From contig CAIJOB010000025.1 of assembly GCA_903822175.1 (NCBI GenBank), positions 1 through 33,193 on the forward strand: a DNA stretch of 33,193 nt, in the 5' to 3' direction. The position numbers and the translations under genes were made by a program. Origin of the DNA: an uncultured Alphaproteobacteria bacterium (GTDB taxonomy: Bacteria > Pseudomonadota > Alphaproteobacteria > Caulobacterales > Caulobacteraceae). Positions 28,730-33,193 of this stretch are shown piece by piece; position 1 is the stretch's first letter, and each line of letters starts with the position of its first letter. A model generated the notes under the pieces. That model did no database searches. It saw only the letters and a program-made list of their open reading frames with translations, and was not told where the DNA came from.

Positions 28730-29875
28730 GTGAATGCCCCGTACGTTCTCTATGGCTCCTACGCGTCCTATTACACAGCAAAGACGCGGTCTTATCTGCG
28801 CAAGAAGGGCATAGCCTTCATTGAACGCCTGCCGAGTCATCCAAGGTTCCGGAGCTATGTCAGGCCTGCTTCCGGTAGCCACCGTATCCCCCAGCTAGAA
28901 ACCCCTGATGGACAGGTCTTTCAGGACAGTACGGTCATTTTTGACGCTGTGGAGCAACTTTGTCCGGAGCCGGCCGCATTGCCGCAAACGCCCAGGCAAA
29001 GGCTGATCGCCCATCTCCTAGAGCTCTTTGCCAGTGAGGGTCTTGTCCACCTAGCTTGGCGTTATCGCTGGTTTTTTGAGGAAAACCTTCACTTTGTGAA
29101 GATGGATTTCGGACGTTCATTCCGCCCGCAGGGCGACGATGCAGAGTTACTGCATTATGGCCAGGTGATCGCAGACCGTATGCTGTCTCGGGGTGGGGTC
29201 ATCGCACCCGATGCGGACCTGCTAGCCGCGATGGAACAAAGCTATGTCCATCTTCTGAAGGTGCTGGATGCCCATTTCCGGGTTTGTCCCTACATTATGG
29301 GTGGGCGGCCTTCCGCAGCTGACTTTGCTTTCATGGGTGCGCTTCACGCGCACATGGGGCGTGATCCGGTACCGCTGAGGGTGATGCAGAACAACGCCCC
29401 AAGGGTCTTCCGGTGGGTTGAGCACATGAACACCCCTGATCTCCAGTCCCCGGAATTTTCTGACACGCCTCTGGTCTTTCCGAACGACGATGCCATCCCC
29501 GAGACCCTCCTGCCTGTCCTGGCCCATCTGATTTCAGACCAGGGAGAACGGATCATTCTTGAAGCCCTGGCCTATGAGCAGTGGGTTGAAGAGACCAATC
29601 CGGACCCTGACGAACCCCTCGGCGACCAACAGGACCAGCCTATCCTTCCAAAGGTGAAGGTCGATCGGAACGGTGTCTCGGTGTCCACGAGCGCCAGCCT
29701 GCAGACCATCTGGCTGCTACAGCGTTCACTGGGCTATTATGCGACCCTCGGCGATGCAGACCGAGAGGCCTGTGAGGACCTATTTGCGCAGTTTGGCGGT
29801 GCTGAGCTCCTGACATTGCGGCTCTCGCGGCAAACCGTCAGGCGGAATAATCGCTTTCATATCGCAGCACCCTAA
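28730..29875 (+). CDS. Glutathione S-transferase-like protein
   Basis: I start at GTG 28730 (381 residues), because the N-terminal thioredoxin-like strand begins right after it (NAPYVLYGSYASYYTAKTRS) and AAGGA lies eleven bases upstream. The upstream ATG at 28655 falls inside the sulfatase remnant. IPQLETPDGQVFQDSTVIFD supplies the cis-Pro and glutathione gamma-glutamyl site. The C-terminal helical domain includes YIMGGRPSAADFAFMGAL. A C-terminal region of about 130 residues beyond the usual GST length is unexplained (EEAWVEE-like acidic patch, then a mixed segment). A role in detoxifying halogenated compounds, next to the dehalogenase, is plausible but inferred. Confidence 0.82.
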   Translation: MNAPYVLYGSYASYYTAKTRSYLRKKGIAFIERLPSHPRFRSYVRPASGSHRIPQLETPDGQVFQDSTVIFDAVEQLCPEPAALPQTPRQRLIAHLLELFASEGLVHLAWRYRWFFEENLHFVKMDFGRSFRPQGDDAELLHYGQVIADRMLSRGGVIAPDADLLAAMEQSYVHLLKVLDAHFRVCPYIMGGRPSAADFAFMGALHAHMGRDPVPLRVMQNNAPRVFRWVEHMNTPDLQSPEFSDTPLVFPNDDAIPETLLPVLAHLISDQGERIILEALAYEQWVEETNPDPDEPLGDQQDQPILPKVKVDRNGVSVSTSASLQTIWLLQRSLGYYATLGDADREACEDLFAQFGGAELLTLRLSRQTVRRNNRFHIAAP

Positions 29876-29976
29876 CCGTCCGATCGGAGGCTTAGTTTCG
29901 TAACCGAAGCCGCCCAGCCACAAGATCCAGGGTATGAGGACTGGATTTGAGATCCAGCGAGCTCTGATGTTCTGAA

Positions 29977-30644
29977 TTAGAGTCCGGCCAACACACCACC
30001 GTCGACATAGACGGTCTGTCCGTTCACGAAGTCCGATGCTCCAGAGGCAAGGAAAACGGCGACCCCTACAAGCTCCTCAACCCGACCCCAGCGGCCGGCA
30101 GGTGTCCGTGCGCGAATCCAGCTGTCGAATGTCGGATCGGCCACGAGCTGCGCTGTAAGCTCCGTCGCGAAATATCCCGGGCCAATGGCATTGATCTGCA
30201 GGCCCAGGGGTGCCCATTCGACGCACATGGCGCGGGTCAACATTTTGACGCCCCCCTTGGCTGCCGCATAGGGTGCCGTTCCTGGTCGGGCGACTTCGCT
30301 CATCAAGGAGGCAATACTGATGATCTTGCCATGGCCCCTAGTGATCATGCCCCGCGCAACCTCACGGCTGACCGAGAAGACGGCGTCGAGGTTCGTCGAC
30401 ATTACGGCCCGCCAGTCGGCGTGATCCAGGTCCAGCAAGGGTCCGCGTCGTTGGATCCCGGCATTGTTCACCAATATCTCTATGGGACCGATCTCGGCCT
30501 CGCACTGCATGACGGCCTGGCTCACCTGTTCGGGGACAATCAAAGCCCATTTGGGAGGTCACACCTGCTGCCGGGGCCATGCCGTTTCCAGCCCGCAGCA
30601 GGCGGTGGCGAGCGGCTAGGATGTAGCTGTTCGACCGGCATACT
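29977..30644 (-). pseudogene. SDR-family gene, frameshifted and cut by the IS21 element
   Basis: The 3' part (29977-30543) encodes a good SDR core: ILVNNAGIQRRGPLLDLDHA, catalytic Ser and PYAAAKGGVKML with Tyr and Lys, and FVNGQTVYVDGG. This resembles gluconate 5-dehydrogenase-like SDRs. Just upstream the coding sense switches frame. SYILAARHRLLRAGNGMAP and SQMGFD in one frame continue as VPEQVSQAVMQ in the other, explained by one extra T near 30543. The Rossmann TGxxxGIG segment is missing because the IS21 left end begins at 30645. The gene is therefore broken twice. Confidence 0.7.
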
Positions 30645-30715
30645 TGTGCAGCGGCGTGGAAGAAGGACCCCCTTAGCGGGGTGATCGGCGCCGAAGAGGG
30701 ACCCCTCATTCCGAT
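30645..30715 (+). repeat. Left terminal inverted repeat of the IS21 element
   Basis: TGTGCAGCGGCG at the tip, then GGACCCCC, ATCGGCGCCGAA, AGGGACCCCTC and a GAT, match the complement of the right end in order. The left end has about nine to eleven extra bases (around TAGCGGGGTG) between GGACCCCCT and ATCGGCGCC. GGGACCCC-type units occur twice in each end, as expected for IstA binding sites. Confidence 0.8.
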
Positions 30716-30761
30716 GGTTTAGGCACGGCGGCTTGGTTTCAGCCAGGCGGTCAAGTTCGGG

Positions 30762-32276
30762 ATGTTGGTGGTGGAGACAGTGGTTCGGATTCGCCGTGAG
30801 TATGCGGCGGGCAAGCCGATCAAGGCGATCTGTCGGGACCTGAGATTATCGCGCAAGGTGGTGCGCAAGGCGATCCGGGCGGAGGAAGGCGCGTTCAGCT
30901 ATCAGCGCACGACCCAGCCGTTCCCGAAGATCGGTCCGGTGCGCGAGCGGCTGGAGCAGCTGCTGGTCGAGAACGAGGCGCGGCCCCGGCGGGACCGGCT
31001 GAAGCTGACCCGGGTCTGGGACCTGCTGGTCCGGGAGGGCTACGACGGCTCCTATGACTCGGTGCGGCGCTATGCGGCGCGCTGGCGCGAGGAGACCAAG
31101 GCGGCGCCGGGCGATGGCGGGGTGGCGTTCGTGCCGCTGATGTTTGCGCCAGGCGAGGCGTTCCAGTTCGACTTCAGCCACGAGGACGTGGAGATCGCCG
31201 GCCAGCCGCTGCGAGTGAAGGTGGCCCATGTCCGGCTGTGCGCGTCGCGGGCGATCTATCTGCGGGCCTATCCGCGCGAGACCCAGGAGATGGTGTTCGA
31301 CGCCCACCAGCGAGCCTTCGTGTTCTTCGGCGGCGTGCCCATCCGGGGCATCTACGACAACATGAAGACCGCGGTGGACGCGGTGTTCGTCGGCAAGCAA
31401 CGGGTCTTCAACCGCCGCTTCCTGCTGATGGCCGACCACTACATGTTCGAGCCGACCGCCTGCACGCCGGCCTCGGGCTGGGAGAAGGGCCAGGTCGAGA
31501 ACCAGGTGAAGATCAGCCGCGATCGGTTCTTCAAGCCACGCCTGCGGTTCGCCAGCCTGGAGGAGTTGAACGGCTGGCTGGAAGCCGAGTGCCGCCGCTG
31601 GGCGCGCCAGCATCCTCATCCGGAGCAGGGCGGGATCACCCTGGCCCAGGCCCTGGAGGCCGAACGGCCGGCGCTGCAGCCGATCCTGGCCCCGTTCGAC
31701 GGCTTCCACGAGGCCCAGCACGCCGTCAGCGGGACCTGCCTGATCACCTTCGACCGCAACCGCTACTCGGTGATGGCCAAGGCCGCCAAGTGTACGGCCC
31801 AGGTGCGCGCCTATGCCGATCGGATCGTCGTGCGCTGCGCCGGCGAGGTGGTGGCCGAGCACGCCCGCTGCTTCGGCCGCGGCCGGACGATCTATGATCC
31901 CTGGCACTACCTGCCGGTACTGGCCCGCAAGCCCGGCGCCCTGCGCAACGGCGCGCCGTTCCAGGATTGGTCGCTGCCGCCGGCCCTGACCCGGCTGAGG
32001 CGCAAGCTGGGTCGCGGCGACGAAGCCGACCGGCGGTTCGTCCGCGTGCTGGCCGCAGTGCTGGACGATGGCCTAGACGCGGTCGATGACGCGGTCCGCG
32101 AAGCCCTCGACGCTGGCGCCGCCAGCGACGAGGTCATCCTCAACATCCTGGCCCGGCGGCGTGAGCCACCAGCGCCCCAGCCGATCACCACTTCCGAGGC
32201 CCTGGCGCTGCGCCATCCGCCGATCGCCGACTGCGCCCGTTACGATCAACTGCGAGGCTCCCATGCAGCGGCATGA
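30762..32276 (+). CDS. istA: IS21-family transposase IstA
   Basis: The 504-residue transposase has an N-terminal helix-turn-helix ([20 protein letters not shown], residues about 18-37). An RNase H-like catalytic core has Asp137 (FQFDFSHED), Asp199 ([10 protein letters not shown]) and Glu246 ([12 protein letters not shown]), giving a complete DDE triad. The C-terminal domain, with [13 protein letters not shown] and the [20 protein letters not shown] segment, is family-typical. No frameshift or stop is seen. IstA cuts and joins the element ends, together with IstB, whose gene overlaps by 14 bp. Confidence 0.95.
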   Translation: MLVVETVVRIRREYAAGKPIKAICRDLRLSRKVVRKAIRAEEGAFSYQRTTQPFPKIGPVRERLEQLLVENEARPRRDRLKLTRVWDLLVREGYDGSYDSVRRYAARWREETKAAPGDGGVAFVPLMFAPGEAFQFDFSHEDVEIAGQPLRVKVAHVRLCASRAIYLRAYPRETQEMVFDAHQRAFVFFGGVPIRGIYDNMKTAVDAVFVGKQRVFNRRFLLMADHYMFEPTACTPASGWEKGQVENQVKISRDRFFKPRLRFASLEELNGWLEAECRRWARQHPHPEQGGITLAQALEAERPALQPILAPFDGFHEAQHAVSGTCLITFDRNRYSVMAKAAKCTAQVRAYADRIVVRCAGEVVAEHARCFGRGRTIYDPWHYLPVLARKPGALRNGAPFQDWSLPPALTRLRRKLGRGDEADRRFVRVLAAVLDDGLDAVDDAVREALDAGAASDEVILNILARRREPPAPQPITTSEALALRHPPIADCARYDQLRGSHAAA

Positions 32277-32991
32277 GATGATCGAGGCCTTCTCCCAGCT
32301 GGGCTTGAAGGGCATGGCCGGGGCCTTCGACGAGACAGTCACCACGGGCCTGCAACGCAATCGCACGGCCATGGAGATCCTGGCCGATCTGCTGAGGGCC
32401 GAGACCGCCCATCGCCAGGCCGCCTCGATCCGCTATCGCCTGACCGCCGCGAAGTTGCCGGTGATGAAGGACCTGGCCGCCTTCAGCTTCGAGGGCGCAC
32501 CGATCAACGAGGGCCTGGTGCGCTCACTGCACGCCGGCGCCTTCCTGGCCAACCATCGCAACATCGTCCTGGTCGGCGGGACCGGCACCGGCAAGACCCA
32601 CCTGGCCATCGCCATCACCGCCAACGTCGTGCGCGCCGGCGCCCGTGGCCGCTACTTTAACACCGTCGATCTGGTCAACCAGCTGGAGGACGAGGCCCGC
32701 CGCGGCAAGGCTGGGACCCTGGCCGCCCAGCTCTCCCGCCTCGACCTCGTGGTCCTCGATGAGCTGGGCTACCTGCCGCTGGCTCAGTCCGGCGGCCAGC
32801 GGCTGTTCCATCTGGTCAGCAAGCTCTACGAGAAGACCTCAGTGATCATCACCACCAATCTGGCCTTCGGAGAATGGCCGACCGTCTTCGTCGACGCCAA
32901 GATGACCACGGCGCTGCTCGACCGGCTCACCCACCACTGCGACATCGTCGAGACCGGCAATGACAGCTGGCGGCTCAGGAACCGCAACTGA
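32263..32991 (+). CDS. istB: IS21-family helper ATPase IstB
   Basis: From the ATG at 32263 the protein has 242 residues; an open extension back into istA is not used. An N-terminal helical domain ([20 protein letters not shown]) precedes a DnaC/DnaA-like AAA+ module with Walker [10 protein letters not shown] at 105-113, Walker [13 protein letters not shown] and sensor 1 [11 protein letters not shown]. IstB binds target DNA and activates IstA. The gene is intact, so the element may be active. Confidence 0.95.
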   Translation: MQRHEMIEAFSQLGLKGMAGAFDETVTTGLQRNRTAMEILADLLRAETAHRQAASIRYRLTAAKLPVMKDLAAFSFEGAPINEGLVRSLHAGAFLANHRNIVLVGGTGTGKTHLAIAITANVVRAGARGRYFNTVDLVNQLEDEARRGKAGTLAAQLSRLDLVVLDELGYLPLAQSGGQRLFHLVSKLYEKTSVIITTNLAFGEWPTVFVDAKMTTALLDRLTHHCDIVETGNDSWRLRNRN

Positions 32992-33009
32992 TCCAGCGCC
33001 CCCGCCAAG

Positions 33010-33018
33010 TTATCCACA
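33010..33018 (+). promoter_or_regulatory. DnaA-box-like 9-mer inside the IS21 right end
   Basis: TTATCCACA, a perfect consensus DnaA box, lies 18 bases after the istB stop and within the non-coding right part of the element. A single copy may be chance. Confidence 0.25.
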
Positions 33019-33133
33019 ATCCGTTCAACCTCCCCCCAGACCCCCCTCCGGGCGCAGCTGAACCGCCCGTGGCTCACCCCGCGGCGACGCGCTGCGCTCG
33101 CTGATGGCTACGCGCCTCGCCGCTGATCCGGGT

Positions 33134-33192
33134 ATCGAAGAGGGGTCCCTATTCGGCGCCGATAGGGGGTCCCGATTGCGCGCCGTTTGACA
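33134..33192 (-). repeat. Right terminal inverted repeat of the IS21 element
   Basis: Read on the minus strand from 33192 it gives TGTCAAACGGCG, GGGACCCCC, ATCGGCGCCGAA, AGGGACCCCTC and TTCGAT. This matches the left end at 30645-30715 but lacks the short insertion present there. It carries two GGGACCCC-type units. Confidence 0.8.
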
Positions 33193-33193
33193 G

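Larger units (their letters stand above)
30645..33192 (+). mobile_element. Complete IS21-family insertion sequence
   Basis: The 2548-bp element is bounded by TGTGCAGCGGCG at 30645 and the complement of TGTCAAACGGCG at 33192. It holds istA and istB in the standard order with a 14-bp overlap. The ends share long, partly repeated inverted sequences. The size is normal for the family, which transposes with a DDE transposase (IstA) and an AAA+ helper (IstB). Target duplication cannot be checked because the window ends one base after the element. Confidence 0.88.

Noticed and set aside
29941..29957. CTGGAT/ATCCAG hairpin as a terminator after the GST-like gene
   Set aside because: A six-base stem without a U-tract is too weak to call.
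30846..31907. 353-codon minus-strand frame opposite istA
   Set aside because: istA has a full DDE triad; the opposite frame is a shadow.
1..33193. CRISPR arrays, tRNA and rRNA genes
   Set aside because: No regularly spaced direct repeats and no cloverleaf or rRNA-like sequence were seen on either strand.

Overview
The window looks like high-GC alphaproteobacterial DNA, most plausibly Caulobacteraceae (Phenylobacterium/Caulobacter type) or a relative. The reasons are a PEPxxW-type PEP-CTERM sorting tail, a very high G+C coding style, many GTG/TTG starts with GGAGG ribosome sites, and a GC-rich CCCTCCCC/GGGGAGGG intergenic hairpin. The family-level placement is inference.

Positions 97-19528 form one large catabolic locus for an aromatic or polycyclic compound. 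Minus-strand block 1 (97-3886) holds a secreted protein of unknown function, a PaaI-type thioesterase, a group A FAD monooxygenase and a conserved unknown protein. Block 2 (4033-5875) holds an FMN azoreductase/quinone reductase and an HsaA-like group D flavin monooxygenase. It is divergent from a LysR regulator (6007-6945). A TonB-dependent outer-membrane receptor (6942-9197) follows. Block 3 (9494-15816) reads, in transcription order: TetR regulator, HpaB-type oxygenase, HpaE-type aldehyde dehydrogenase, type I extradiol dioxygenase, flavin reductase, cytochrome P450. Divergent block 4 (15997-19528, plus strand) has an HpaI-type aldolase, an RraA-fold protein, a RidA-fold protein, an HpaH-type hydratase and an SDR, with overlapping or nearly touching ends. 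Together these give uptake, hydroxylation to a catechol, meta ring cleavage, semialdehyde oxidation, hydration and aldol cleavage. The classical isomerase (HpaF) and decarboxylase (HpaG) are not visible. The RidA-like and RraA-like proteins sit where those steps would be expected.

Two regulatory circuits can be read from the DNA. A TTGAGC-centred inverted repeat (consensus TTGAGCGCACTCAA) occurs upstream of the secreted-protein operon (3977) and twice in the tetR/hpaI divergent promoter (15892 and 15962), suggesting a TetR regulon. A second 37-bp pattern, containing AAATCGATA then 13 bases then ACATCAG and including a T-N11-A core, occurs both in the lysR/azoreductase intergenic region (5926) and upstream of the TonB receptor (9336). 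This suggests that LysR couples receptor and azoreductase expression.

From 19.5 kb onward the DNA becomes a mosaic. It holds an AraC regulator and a DoxX-like membrane protein overlapping head to head, a Tat-exported phosphotriesterase-family hydrolase, and a PEP-CTERM protein fused at its 5' end to a truncated McrA-like HNH endonuclease gene. It also has a zinc-ribbon ORF broken by an amber codon, a headless ORF, a lipoprotein with an LprI-like tail and an IS1182-type transposase scrap. A lower-GC dehalogenase-type segment follows (26510-30644): haloalkane dehalogenase, a DUF1330-like membrane protein, a 5'-truncated sulfatase, a GST-like protein and a frameshifted, truncated SDR. The window closes with an apparently complete IS21-family element (30645-33192) carrying istA and istB.
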